Source: Peribacillus frigoritolerans
GTDB taxonomy: Bacteria; Bacillota; Bacilli; Bacillales; DSM-1321
Length of the DNA stretch: 64,000 nt
Direction: 5' to 3'
NCBI RefSeq assembly: GCF_030676415.1
Contig: NZ_JAUUTW010000022.1
Coordinates: 1-64,000, forward strand
Shown here: piece by piece, positions 35,431 through 43,456 of the stretch
Numbering within the stretch: position 1 is the first letter of the stretch
Layout: the number at the start of each line of letters is the position of its first letter
Notes under the pieces: model-generated
What the model saw: only the letters and a program-made list of their open reading frames with translations
What the model was told of the DNA's origin: nothing
The model's database searches: none
Program-made: the position numbers and the translations under genes

Positions 35431-35637
35431 TTAGCCATAATAACCGACGGAGTTTAAGATTATAACGCCAATGATGGTAAAACTTAATCCTCCAGCTATT
35501 ATTAAGACGAATGTTCTGATTTTTTTCGTATCAAACCACGCAATTAACCCCGTTAGAATTGTGAAAATAATTCCGAAAAATATTGATGCATAAGGATTAG
35601 TTGGTTGAATCCAATCATACCAATTTAAAAAATCCAT
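35431..35637 (-). CDS. Small two-helix membrane protein
   Basis: Sixty-eight residues with two hydrophobic segments (SIFFGIIFTILTGLIAWF and TFVLIIAGGLSFTIIGVIIL) joined by DTKKIR. GGGGAG precedes the ATG. It is 50 bp downstream of the gene at 35,688 on the same strand and may be cotranscribed. Function unknown. Confidence 0.6.
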   Translation of the reverse strand: MDFLNWYDWIQPTNPYASIFFGIIFTILTGLIAWFDTKKIRTFVLIIAGGLSFTIIGVIILNSVGYYG

Positions 35638-35687
35638 TAAATCTCCCCTATTTTAGGCTACGTTTCGTATTAAAAGCACTACATTTT

Positions 35688-36320
35688 CTAGATTAGTTCA
35701 GTTCTAAAAACAACCTGGATTTCCTCTCTGATCATTTGATAAGCAGACATTTCGCCTTGAAGGTAACCACTTCTAAAATCTATTTCATCTTCTTTAAATT
35801 TATTTTTTAACATTTCAGCCATTTTTTTATATTTTGCTAAATTTTTTTCTATGTGAGCTATCTTGTCATTATCGGTAGATTCCAACAGTAATTCCAAGTC
35901 AATAACAATTTTTTCATAACCAAGAGCCATTCCTTCAAATAAACCTCTTTGTAATCCTTGAGGAACTTTAGCTATTTCTTCCTTAGCTTCTTCAGGTATA
36001 TCGTCATAGTACATTCCATTTACTAGGTCCAAGACGTTATTTTTACTTTGCTCTTTTGCTTCGGAAGCTCTTCTTTTTAACGAACTAATTAAATCTTTTA
36101 CTTTTGTATTCACCATATCTCCACCTTTGAAATAATCAAATTCTCTTACTAGTCGATTAACAATCAGACGATACGCTTTACTCATCCCCAATAATAATTG
36201 TCTTTCCTGCTCATCAGCAGTTTCAAGCGTTCTACTAAGTTCTTTTTCCATATCTATAAAATCTAAAATGCAATCTTCAATCTTTGCTCCTCGAAACATT
36301 TTCTTTCTATAATCAGACAC
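35688..36320 (-). CDS. Uncharacterised helical protein, paralogue of 36,584
   Basis: About 210 residues, mostly charged and helical, with no membrane segment. The N-terminus (YRKKMFRGAKIEDCILDFID) and a later segment (GMSKAYRLIVNRLVREFDYF) match the N-terminal domain of the protein at 36,584. The second half (GLFEGMALGYEKIVIDLELL) repeats that theme, so the protein may contain two copies of one helical unit. The GTG at 36,320 follows AGAGGTG. A perfect 43-bp palindrome lies 33 bp upstream. Function unknown. Confidence 0.65.
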   Translation of the reverse strand: MSDYRKKMFRGAKIEDCILDFIDMEKELSRTLETADEQERQLLLGMSKAYRLIVNRLVREFDYFKGGDMVNTKVKDLISSLKRRASEAKEQSKNNVLDLVNGMYYDDIPEEAKEEIAKVPQGLQRGLFEGMALGYEKIVIDLELLLESTDNDKIAHIEKNLAKYKKMAEMLKNKFKEDEIDFRSGYLQGEMSAYQMIREEIQVVFRTELI

Positions 36321-36352
36321 TTTAAACACCTCTTAAAATAAAACTACCATCT

Positions 36353-36395
36353 TTGTAAACAAATGTAAACAATAATTGTTTACATTTGTTTACAA
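36353..36395. promoter_or_regulatory. Perfect 43-bp palindrome, probable operator
   Basis: TTGTAAACAAATGTAAACAA and its exact reverse complement form 20-base arms around TAA. Each arm holds two TGTAAACA units ten bases apart. A related pair (TGTATACA, TGTACACA, also ten apart) lies before the paralogous gene at 37,013. It could also fold as a transcript hairpin. Confidence 0.7.
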
Positions 36396-36425
36396 AAAAC
36401 GACTGAAATTTTTATCAGTCGTTTA
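36396..36425. terminator. Hairpin, probable terminator
   Basis: AAACGACTGA and TCAGTCGTTT pair around AATTTTTA. It lies between the two paralogous genes and should end transcription of the upstream one. Confidence 0.65.
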
Positions 36426-36440
36426 AACTTATATTCATCT

Positions 36441-36528
36441 GCAACTATCCTGCCCTTTAGCTCCATAAGAAAAAAGAGCTGCCAAAGCAACTCCCTTATT
36501 AAAGTAAAGCACCCGTTAGTTGATTAAG
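36441..36528 (+). repeat. R1 interspersed repeat copy
   Basis: CAACTATCCTGCCCTTTAG, AAAAAAGAGCTGCCAAAGCA, TTATTAAAGTAAAGCACCCG and TTAGTTGATTAAG. Confidence 0.85.
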
Positions 36529-36583
36529 AAGAAGGAAAACGACGCTTTTTAAATTCAAGCAACCTATCAATTTGATTTAAAAA

Positions 36584-36988
36584 TCAAACTTTATATGAGT
36601 TGGATTTAATTACTTCTTCACCAAATTTTAAGCATTCTCTACAAATAGAAACACCTGGTCCTACAGCTAATTCTCCAACTTCTTCTTTACTTCTACGGCA
36701 AAAAGTACAGGTATCAACATGTTTAGGATGAATTGTGCTATCATGGTTTTTCTCTACTGCATTGTATAGCTCGTCAATTACTTTCGGCTCTATATAATCA
36801 AACTCCCCTTTTAATTTCAATGCAATAGTCGTATAAGCAATTGCCATACCTTCATAGAATCGCTGTCTCTCTAATTGTTGACTACCTTTAGTTTTCACTT
36901 CACATAACTGACTTAGCTTTTCTAATTCTAAAATGACATCTTCAATTTTAGCTCCTCGAAAAGTCTTCTTTCGAAAATCTTGGTCCAT
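36584..36988 (-). CDS. Uncharacterised protein with ClpX-type zinc finger
   Basis: A 134-residue protein. The N-terminal helical unit (RKKTFRGAKIEDVILELEKL, GMAIAYTTIALKLKGEFDYI) is shared with the product of 35,688. The C-terminus (about 93-125) is a four-cysteine zinc-binding module, CTFCRRSKEEVGELAVGPG then CRECL, like the N-terminal domain of ClpX. In ClpX that domain dimerises and binds adaptors and substrates, so a role in protease targeting or as an adaptor is possible but unproven. GGAGGTG precedes the ATG at 36,988. Confidence 0.7.
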   Translation of the reverse strand: MDQDFRKKTFRGAKIEDVILELEKLSQLCEVKTKGSQQLERQRFYEGMAIAYTTIALKLKGEFDYIEPKVIDELYNAVEKNHDSTIHPKHVDTCTFCRRSKEEVGELAVGPGVSICRECLKFGEEVIKSNSYKV

Positions 36989-37012
36989 CAATATCACCTC
37001 CAATTATTTCCT

Positions 37013-37030
37013 TGTATACATTTGTACACA
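37013..37030. promoter_or_regulatory. Candidate operator with two TGTANACA units
   Basis: TGTATACA and TGTACACA are ten bases apart, as are the TGTAAACA units before the paralogue. It lies about 25 bp upstream of the zinc-finger gene. Confidence 0.5.
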
Positions 37031-37118
37031 TGGTTAATGGGTAATATTCTCTAAACTATAAAAAGTTCCTGCATTTTTTAGTTTTTTTGGAGGAGACAAA
37101 TAAAATAGAAACATCCTT

Positions 37119-37202
37119 GTTGAACTATCCTGCCCCGTTTGTTCCATAAGAAAGAAGCTGCTGATCAACTCCTGGTAATGAAGTAAAGCACCCGTTGTGA
37201 TT
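37119..37202 (+). repeat. R1 interspersed repeat copy
   Basis: TTGAACTATCCTGCCCCGTT, AAGAAGCTGCTGATCAACTC, AATGAAGTAAAGCACCCGTT; the right arm is decayed. Confidence 0.8.
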
Positions 37203-37215
37203 AGTGCCGTAAAAT

Positions 37216-37467
37216 TTATTTATTTATTTCACCGTTTTTTGTTTTTATTTGTTTTAAAAAAACACCTACACCTACTATGAATAATACCAATCCAAATCCA
37301 AAGGTGAAATTTGTTATGCCCCAAATGTATGTGGGCGTTAAATCAAGAATAGCTTGCATTTGATGTATGTCACCATTATAAGCTAAAAAAATAAGTACCT
37401 TTTCTAAACCACTTAATCCCATTAAATTTATCCCTGAAAATAAAAGTGCCACACCAAATAGTTTCAT
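37216..37467 (-). CDS. Small membrane protein
   Basis: Eighty-three residues with two hydrophobic segments (FGVALLFSGINLMGLSG and FGFGLVLFIVGVGVFL) and a basic end QIKTKNGEINK. GGAGGGG precedes the ATG. It stands alone between R1 repeats. Function unknown. Confidence 0.55.
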   Translation of the reverse strand: MKLFGVALLFSGINLMGLSGLEKVLIFLAYNGDIHQMQAILDLTPTYIWGITNFTFGFGLVLFIVGVGVFLKQIKTKNGEINK

Positions 37468-37499
37468 AATACCCCTCCCTATACATTTAAATTTAACAC

Positions 37500-37800
37500 T
37501 TTCCCAATTTATTTATTGGATTAACCTGCCCCTTTAGTAAAAGTACATTTCTTCACAATCTTATAACGGAATTAACACAAATATCCATTTTTTTATAAAT
37601 GAGATATCTTTATTGAGTTATCTCTCCTACAAAAACTGCTTAAAATGATCACTCTTTGCCTTCCATATAAAGAATGTACTCACTTTTAGTTCCTACTGAT
37701 TAGACACAAAAGTGAGTACATTAATTTTTTGAAATGGGTGATTAATAGGCAATTATAGATGCCTGAAATGTTCTTACATTTATGACCTTCTACATCCATT
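37500..37800. other. Gene-free stretch with repeat fragments
   Basis: No gene seen. An R1 left arm (ATTAACCTGCCCCTTTAG) at 37,513 leads into the GTACATTTCTTCACAATCTT block that is shared with 31,388. Confidence 0.5.
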
Positions 37801-37834
37801 AGAAAAGGGCCATTTTTACATTGGCCCTTTTCTA
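37801..37834. terminator. Strong bidirectional terminator
   Basis: AGAAAAGGGCCA and TTGGCCCTTTTCT pair around TTTTTACA. It ends the sigma/anti-sigma operon. Confidence 0.85.
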
Positions 37835-37843
37835 ATTAATGCT

Positions 37844-38956
37844 TTATTCATTCATCCTTTTCTTATCTTTACTAGTAATGATGATTTCGTACGGATCGTC
37901 CTTTACTTTTTGCCAGATTTCCTCTGAATGGATGAAGTCTTCAATCATGATGTTAAGCTCCTTTGCTAGGTCAGCTGTTTTCAAATCAGTGCTTGGCAGA
38001 TTCATGCGAATTTCAATCTGCATTTTTTCCCCGTCAATGCTTTTGTAACCAACACCGGAAACATAATATTTTTTATAGGTCATGAATTCATGTCCAATTC
38101 CCGTAACCGCATCAGACCAACGGCTGTAATGCTCTCTTTTAGCTAGATTAAAGGTTTTAGTTTTAACTTTAAAGGAATTATTCCCAGCAGTTTTTAATGC
38201 ATCTTCCACTGCTTTTTGAATTTCAGCAATCTTCTCTTTGCTTTCAGTATTAGGGAATTCAAGTTCAATAGTTTCTGGGCTAGCCGATAAAGCATTTTCA
38301 TATCCGTATGATTTCAGAACGGGAATAACAATTTCGAAAGCCTCGGTAATTTCCTTGTCCCTTTGTGCCTGCCTTTTATTCTGAGGGGGTTCAGCAACAA
38401 ATTTCATTACCTTAACTGAATAGTCCTCTATCGTTTTTCCTTTATATGGTTCTCCATGCATAATTTTAAATGCTACCTTTTTGATTGCAGGCCTCATTTT
38501 CTTTATCTTTTCCTCAGGAATATCGACGAAAATCCAGACTTCTCCTTCGCTTCCCCCCACAATCAGTGTTACTTCTTTCACTGGGTAGCCTTCTTTTTTC
38601 AATTCCTTTTTAATTGAGTCATCAAGGCTTTCATCATGTCGATTATAAATCGCACTTAGTGGCGGGATTTTTGCGATCATTTTTGCCATCGTCGGTGATA
38701 CGAATCCCGACCCCATAAATAGAACCAAACTAGCTGCTGCTGCAATCGTGAAGGCGGCAATCCTTTTACCAAAAGACCATTGCTTTCTCATACTCCGTTG
38801 AAAATGAGCCCATTCCTGATTCACTTGTTCTATTCTACTTTCAGCAAACTCTCCATCCCTATACCTTTTAGGAAGTTCCTTTGTAAACCTCTCGAGAGAT
38901 ATTGGGATTTGGAGCTGTTCCTCCAATGTCTGCTTATCTTCTTCCTTATATCCCAT
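37844..38956 (-). CDS. Anti-sigma factor, single-pass membrane protein
   Basis: The 370 residues split into a cytoplasmic part of about 65 residues, one helix (AAFTIAAAASLVLFMGSGFV, about 68-88) and a large extracytoplasmic domain. The gene overlaps the preceding ECF sigma gene by 11 bases, the usual translational coupling of sigma and anti-sigma. The C-terminal half (to DPYEIIITSKDKKRMNE) resembles the lipoprotein at 42,213, suggesting a shared DUF4030-like domain that may sense envelope stress. The signal is unknown. Confidence 0.75.
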   Translation of the reverse strand: MGYKEEDKQTLEEQLQIPISLERFTKELPKRYRDGEFAESRIEQVNQEWAHFQRSMRKQWSFGKRIAAFTIAAAASLVLFMGSGFVSPTMAKMIAKIPPLSAIYNRHDESLDDSIKKELKKEGYPVKEVTLIVGGSEGEVWIFVDIPEEKIKKMRPAIKKVAFKIMHGEPYKGKTIEDYSVKVMKFVAEPPQNKRQAQRDKEITEAFEIVIPVLKSYGYENALSASPETIELEFPNTESKEKIAEIQKAVEDALKTAGNNSFKVKTKTFNLAKREHYSRWSDAVTGIGHEFMTYKKYYVSGVGYKSIDGEKMQIEIRMNLPSTDLKTADLAKELNIMIEDFIHSEEIWQKVKDDPYEIIITSKDKKRMNE

Positions 38957-39524
38957 ATGATTTAGCCTCCAGCAGATATTTATCGTTCTTTTGCATTATT
39001 TCTCCGAGTTTTTTTCTTCCCCGCGCCAGCCTCGTTTTGACCGTGTTACTATTTTCACCCAGAATGAGACTTATCTCTTTAATTTGCAGATCTTCATAGT
39101 AATGAAGTAGAATGGGAACGCTTTGTTCTTTTGGAAGGTTCAAAATCAAATTAAGTATTTCCTTCATCGTTTCATTTTGAATTGCGCGGTTCTGGGCAGA
39201 TTCCGAAACCATTTTCACTATTACTTCTGGGTGTTCTTCAATAGTAGAAGAATGAATACGAGTGCTTTTACGGTAAATATCAATAGCTCGAAAATATACA
39301 AGCCGATAAAACCAAGCCTTAAACTTTTGGATATTTTTATTTTTCATAATGCTAATGTAACAATCTTCAAGTGCATTTTGCACCGCATCTTCAGCAAGAT
39401 CCTTTGAACGGAGAATCAGGAAAGCCGTTTTATAGGCAGACGGCAATACTTCCTCCACGAGCAGACTGAATGCCTCCCCATCTCCTTTACGGATGCGATC
39501 CATTAAATTTTGTTCATTATTCAA
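38946..39524 (-). CDS. ECF-type RNA polymerase sigma factor
   Basis: A 192-residue sigma-70 family protein: region 2 with KTAFLILRSKDLAEDAVQNALEDCYISI and AWFYRLVYFRAIDIYRK, and region 4 with LPKEQSVPILLHYYEDLQIKEISLILGENSNTVKTRLARGRKKL. It precedes and overlaps its probable anti-sigma factor. Upstream, TGAAACC and CGAC elements (39,560-39,590 region) look like an ECF promoter with wide spacing, which may mean self-activation. Confidence 0.9.
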   Translation of the reverse strand: MNNEQNLMDRIRKGDGEAFSLLVEEVLPSAYKTAFLILRSKDLAEDAVQNALEDCYISIMKNKNIQKFKAWFYRLVYFRAIDIYRKSTRIHSSTIEEHPEVIVKMVSESAQNRAIQNETMKEILNLILNLPKEQSVPILLHYYEDLQIKEISLILGENSNTVKTRLARGRKKLGEIMQKNDKYLLEAKSYGI

Positions 39525-39680
39525 GTGAGGGTCCCCTCTCTATAATGTGTTCAATAGTATGTCGTTTTTCAGGATATGTTTGGTTTCACTTTTTATAAAA
39601 AAAGTTGCAGACGCAGGTTTTATTAGAGGTCCTACCAATGGCGGTACCCCTATATGTAATTGGAAAATTATCCATGATTA

Positions 39681-39769
39681 TTAAACTAACCTGCCCCGTT
39701 AGCTCCATAAGAAAAGAGCTGCCTTATAAACAGCTCTGATCTCAGCTAATGCACCCGTTAGTACATTAA
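39681..39769 (+). repeat. R1 interspersed repeat copy
   Basis: TTAAACTAACCTGCCCCGTT, AAAAGAGCTGCCTTATAAAC with AGCTCTGAT, and GCTAATGCACCCGTTAGTAC. Confidence 0.85.
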
Positions 39770-39780
39770 AGCATAGTTTA

Positions 39781-39990
39781 TTATTTGTGATTTTTTAATA
39801 TTCGAACCTCTTCTTCTAGTTTATCTATTTTTTGCTGAAGTTCTTTCTTCGATTGCACTAGTTTTCTTAGTAAAAACAAAACTAATATTACGAAAAGAGA
39901 AAAGATATAATTTCAATGTAATAGGGGCAACAATAAGATCTTGCTTGGCTCTATCAGGAATATCACTTGTGTCGTAACAATTGTCCTCCT
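39781..39990 (-). pseudogene. Degenerate copy of the small membrane peptide gene
   Basis: The minus strand reads FVILVLFLLRKLVQSKKELQ then QKIDKLEEEVRILKNHK, a helix followed by a coiled-coil tail. The helix and LLRKLVQS match the peptide at 1999-2100. Upstream, GAGGAGGACAATTGTTA aligns with that gene's start region, but stop codons and shifts interrupt the frame. A non-standard start cannot be excluded. Confidence 0.5.
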
Positions 39991-40093
39991 CTTTAGCATT
40001 TGTAATTCTAACTCCAACATTCCTCCTTAATATTAATGAGCATCTTATATACATCAATCAGGATAGAGTGATCCACTCTACTCACTGATAATA

Positions 40094-41074
40094 CTAATAT
40101 TGATCTGTTGTGGCTCCTAAGGTAGCACCATTTATCATAGAATTGTCATTATACTTTTTTAAATCACTAGGTTTCCCTGTAACTACTACACCAATAATTT
40201 TAAGGTTCTCAGATTCTAGTTTAATTTTACCTTTATTAGTAATGTTATTGTAAATTTCAATTGCCTCATTCTGATAATTTCCACCATCGGATTTTATCAT
40301 CTCTAGGATAGATATAAAATTAAATGCTGGCTCAGTTTTTGGATGATTATTATTTTGAAATCCATATGCTTCAAATCCACTTATGGTATGTCCTCTAGGA
40401 ATATTCTCTTCTTCATTTAACTCGTTATGCTCTTTTATGTCATCCTTACTAAAGGTATCTACCCAATACCAAGCTAATTGATCTTTAAAAACTTTGTTGA
40501 CTTCTTCTATTGAATATCCCTTATTAAATGAAAATGCCATTTCTACGACGGAGTTATCATCAATTTGATTAAGCAAAACCCTGTCATCGAAAATTTGCTT
40601 ATAGTTAACTTCTGGGTGATAAAATTCAATTACTCTTTCTCCTTGGTAAAATAAAGGAATTCTCTCATCCTCAATACTCCCAGATCCTGAGGGACCATCA
40701 GTCGTAATCAATCTTGATGTTCCAAAAATAGTAAAGACTTTTTCCTGTTCTCCCCATGGGATTGGTACCCCTCCAACTTTTTTAACTAACTTTGTTTTTG
40801 TTGTTGCTGAAATCGGAGAATAATTATAAGTTGTTCCTTGTTCTTCAATATTTGCTCCCATAATTCCATTCCAAGTTGAATCTAAACTAGTTTCCTTTTC
40901 CATTTTCATTTTCATTACTGTATCACCAATAAAGTATAGACCAGTTAAAACGATTAAACTAATACTTAAAGAAATGAGCACCATTTTTAGCATTGAGCGT
41001 CTCTTTGCTTTTTTCACTAATTTCTCAAACTCAAAATCTTTAGGTATAAATTCATTTTCTTTGCTCATTGTCAT
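40094..41074 (-). CDS. Anti-sigma factor with Sigma_reg_N/C-like domains
   Basis: The 326 residues comprise a short cytoplasmic segment with EFEKLVKKAKRRSMLKM, a helix (VLISLSISLIVLTGLYFI, about 33-50) and an extracytoplasmic domain ending KIIGVVVTGKPSDLKKY. This pattern matches sigma-factor regulatory proteins of Bacillus that carry Sigma_reg_N and Sigma_reg_C domains. The gene overlaps the ECF sigma gene by 23 bases, so the two are coupled and the protein should hold that sigma at the membrane. Confidence 0.8.
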   Translation of the reverse strand: MTMSKENEFIPKDFEFEKLVKKAKRRSMLKMVLISLSISLIVLTGLYFIGDTVMKMKMEKETSLDSTWNGIMGANIEEQGTTYNYSPISATTKTKLVKKVGGVPIPWGEQEKVFTIFGTSRLITTDGPSGSGSIEDERIPLFYQGERVIEFYHPEVNYKQIFDDRVLLNQIDDNSVVEMAFSFNKGYSIEEVNKVFKDQLAWYWVDTFSKDDIKEHNELNEEENIPRGHTISGFEAYGFQNNNHPKTEPAFNFISILEMIKSDGGNYQNEAIEIYNNITNKGKIKLESENLKIIGVVVTGKPSDLKKYNDNSMINGATLGATTDQY

Positions 41075-41558
41075 ACCTCCTATATTGTTCTATAAATTCT
41101 TTTCTTGCCCTGTGAAGAATGGTCTTAACGGATCCTTCTTTCATGCCATATAATTCTGCTATTTCATTTATTTTCAATCCCGTACTATATTTGAGAAGAA
41201 GTAGTTGTCTATATTTTGGTTTTAATCTTTTTAACAGTTCATGTATATCTTTCACTAATTCACTTTGTAAGAGGGCAATTTCAGGTGTGTCTTCCTCGAA
41301 TAGTTCATGTATGTTAAATTTCAATAATATTTCTTTCCGCCTCGATTTCTTACGGGTCAAGTCATAGTATTGATTTACTGCTACTCTAAAAAGCCAACTT
41401 TGTGTATTTGTGACTGAATCAATATATTGTAAGAATTTATAAGCAGTATCCTGAACAATATCTTCTGCATCTTCCTTTGAAGCACCCATTTTCAACAGGT
41501 ATGAGTAAACAAATTTCAATATTTCGTTAAGTTTTTTCCCCATCATGTAATCATTCAT
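41052..41558 (-). CDS. ECF-type RNA polymerase sigma factor
   Basis: About 168 residues with region 2 (SYLLKMGASKEDAEDIVQDTAYKFLQYI, TQSWLFRVAVNQYYDLTRKK) and region 4 (LKPKYRQLLLLKYSTGLKINEIAELYGMKEGSVKTILHRARKEF). GGGAGGT precedes the ATG at 41,558. A longer start at 41,606 would lie upstream of the likely transcription start, because an ECF promoter occupies 41,577-41,605. Confidence 0.9.
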   Translation of the reverse strand: MNDYMMGKKLNEILKFVYSYLLKMGASKEDAEDIVQDTAYKFLQYIDSVTNTQSWLFRVAVNQYYDLTRKKSRRKEILLKFNIHELFEEDTPEIALLQSELVKDIHELLKRLKPKYRQLLLLKYSTGLKINEIAELYGMKEGSVKTILHRARKEFIEQYRRYDNEQRK

Positions 41559-41576
41559 TTCCGACCTCCCACCTTT

Positions 41577-41605
41577 AAAACGTTTAAGTAAAAAAAAGGT
41601 TAACA
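41577..41605 (-). promoter_or_regulatory. ECF-type promoter, probable autoregulation
   Basis: On the minus strand TGTTAACC is followed, 16 bases after AAC, by CGTTTT. This AAC-N16-CGT spacing is that of Bacillus ECF promoters. Its position just before the sigma gene suggests that the sigma factor activates its own operon. Confidence 0.65.
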
Positions 41606-41697
41606 AAAAATTGACAAAAATAGTTTACTTGTTTGTCTAATAACGTTTTTAACTATAAATAATTTTGTCTAAAATTAAAAAAGGACTAGGCTATAAT

Positions 41698-41797
41698 GGG
41701 TACAGTCAGGAAAATGTGGATTTACAACGCTAAGATATTTTTCAATTAAAAAGCCCAATTTAACTCTGAATTAATAGAGAAAATTAGGCTTTTTTTA
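41698..41797 (+). repeat. R4 repeat copy with hairpin
   Basis: GTCAGGAAAATGTGGATTTA and CAACGCTAAG match 21,424, followed by AAAAAGCCCAATTTAACTCT and an AT-rich arm to TAGGCTTTTTTT, a weaker version of the terminator hairpin at 21,470. Confidence 0.65.
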
Positions 41798-41848
41798 TGC
41801 AATAGGGACTGTTGGTTCTTCTGCCTATAGCTTTCCTATAGCTTTGAA

Positions 41849-42058
41849 ACAAAGTTTGATAAAATTAATACAAGAAACCTTGATAAATGAATAAATGGAA
41901 AGAGCATGTTTTGAAAAAAATTGATCAAAACATGCCCTTATAATATTTTTATTGGATTATTCATTTATAAAAAAATCGATCATTTTTGTGTTCCTTAATG
42001 AACTAACGCACCCGTTAGTTCATTAAGAAAAGCGATTCTTATTAAAGAATCGCGCCCG
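41849..42058 (+). repeat. R2 repeat followed by R1 right arm
   Basis: ACAAAGTTTGATAAAATTAA, CCTTGATAAATGAATAAAT and the hairpin GCATGTTTTGA...TCAAAACATGC match the 6,692 copy. CTAACGCACCCGTTAG with TTCATTAAGAAA and GATTCTTATTAAAGAATCGC then matches the end of the copy at 652-800. Confidence 0.75.
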
Positions 42059-42212
42059 ATTGTGGAAGATTAAAAGCTGTTTAAGGGTTCCCCACTTATT
42101 GAAACATTAACACTTCATAGGTGGCTGATGGAGATGCTTAATAAGAACATTAAAAACTATGTTACAATTAACAATGTTGGGTAAAAATGCTAATATTTTA
42201 GGGGATGATTTT

Positions 42213-43157
42213 TTGAAAAAAATATCAATGTTATTCATTTTATTCGGTATGTTATTTTTTGTAGTAGCATGTACATCAAATAAAACCAATAACGAAATGG
42301 AAAGCTCTGATAATAATGTCACATCTAAAGGTAGTCCAAATAATTTAATTTCCTACTATGAAACAATCAAATTAGAAAATGCCATTGAATCTTCTTTTAA
42401 CAAAAATGTGTTTAAGAAAAAAGGGCATCCAGATGGCTATGATTTAACCCTTTCTCGAGAAAAGAAAGAAGTCATTCTCGTGATTAGACCTTATTCCAAG
42501 AAAAATTTTAATTATTTAAAAGACGATCTTCAAAGTAATATTGAAGAAGTATTGAGAACAAAAAAGTATAGGGATTATAAAGTAAAAGTTCTTGCTTATT
42601 GGAATGATACCAATCAGTCAGAAAGACAAAAACGAGAGGAAGAAATTATTCAGGAAGTAGCAAATGAAATGAAGAAGATCGATAAAATTGATGTTTTGTT
42701 GACAGGAACTTCATATTCAGCCACTGACGGACGCATTGTACAATTGGACTTAATGTTCTATAGAAACGATAAAGAAGTTATTGAGCCAAATGAGTTTAAC
42801 AATTTTCATAAAGAATTTCTTAAGTTAGCTCAAGAAAAAGGATTTAATGTTAAGGATATTCCAATACGTTTTAAATCAAATTTAAAACGAGATTGGGAAA
42901 TGAAAGTTATGCCATCAATAGATCAAGGGTTGAAAGAAATAAAGGATCTCAAAGTTACATCTACAACTATAATAGATGATCAGAATCCCATTATTATTAA
43001 TACTTCCATAGACAGTACAGATAAAAAAGCTAAAGAAATAGGAAAACGTATTGAAGAACTTACAAATGAATTTTTTCAATATAAACAAATAAAAAAATCA
43101 TTTCCTGGCCCTTATGAAATTCATGTTCTAAGTAAAGACAATAAGAAAATAAATTAA
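42213..43157 (+). CDS. Lipoprotein related to the anti-sigma factor at 37,844
   Basis: From a TTG at 42,213 (AGGGG upstream) the protein begins KKISMLFILFGMLFF with lipobox VVAC, a signal for lipid attachment. About 314 residues in all. The C-terminal end GPYEIHVLSKDNKKIN parallels the end of the anti-sigma factor at 37,844, and both contain similar helical repeats, so a shared DUF4030-like extracytoplasmic domain is likely. Earlier starts at 42,159 would place 18 non-signal residues in front. Function unknown. Confidence 0.65.
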   Translation: MKKISMLFILFGMLFFVVACTSNKTNNEMESSDNNVTSKGSPNNLISYYETIKLENAIESSFNKNVFKKKGHPDGYDLTLSREKKEVILVIRPYSKKNFNYLKDDLQSNIEEVLRTKKYRDYKVKVLAYWNDTNQSERQKREEEIIQEVANEMKKIDKIDVLLTGTSYSATDGRIVQLDLMFYRNDKEVIEPNEFNNFHKEFLKLAQEKGFNVKDIPIRFKSNLKRDWEMKVMPSIDQGLKEIKDLKVTSTTIIDDQNPIIINTSIDSTDKKAKEIGKRIEELTNEFFQYKQIKKSFPGPYEIHVLSKDNKKIN

Positions 43158-43162
43158 GCAAT

Positions 43163-43197
43163 AAAAAAGGGATCTTCCAATCAAAGATCCTTTTTTA
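43163..43197 (+). terminator. Terminator of the lipoprotein gene
   Basis: AAAAAAGGGATCTT and AAAGATCCTTTTTT pair around CCAATC. Confidence 0.85.
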
Positions 43198-43368
43198 TTG
43201 TATATAAGATTTATTAAGTAAACTAGCTTGCTGCTAATTGCTATGTTCCTCAACAATCTGGCCCTTTAATGGAATAATATGAATGACGTTTTTAAATAAC
43301 TTTATTATGTTTTAAACGACTTTATTGTAAATTAAACAACTTTAATGTCACTTAACAGTATTCCTTAT

Positions 43369-43456
43369 GGAACTATCCTGCCCCTATAGTTCCATAAAAA
43401 AAAGAGCTGATGATCAGCCCCTTATATAAAAAATAACGCATCGTTAGTACATTAAT
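43369..43456 (+). repeat. R1 interspersed repeat copy
   Basis: GGAACTATCCTGCCCCTATAG, AAAGAGCTGATGATCAGCCC and AACGCATCGTTAGTACATTAA; the right arm overlaps the 3' end of the next gene. Confidence 0.8.

Noticed and set aside
39821..40057. 78-codon minus-strand frame
   Set aside because: It is in a different frame from the recognisable LLRKLVQS segment of the degenerate small-peptide copy and has no ribosome site or protein-like pattern.
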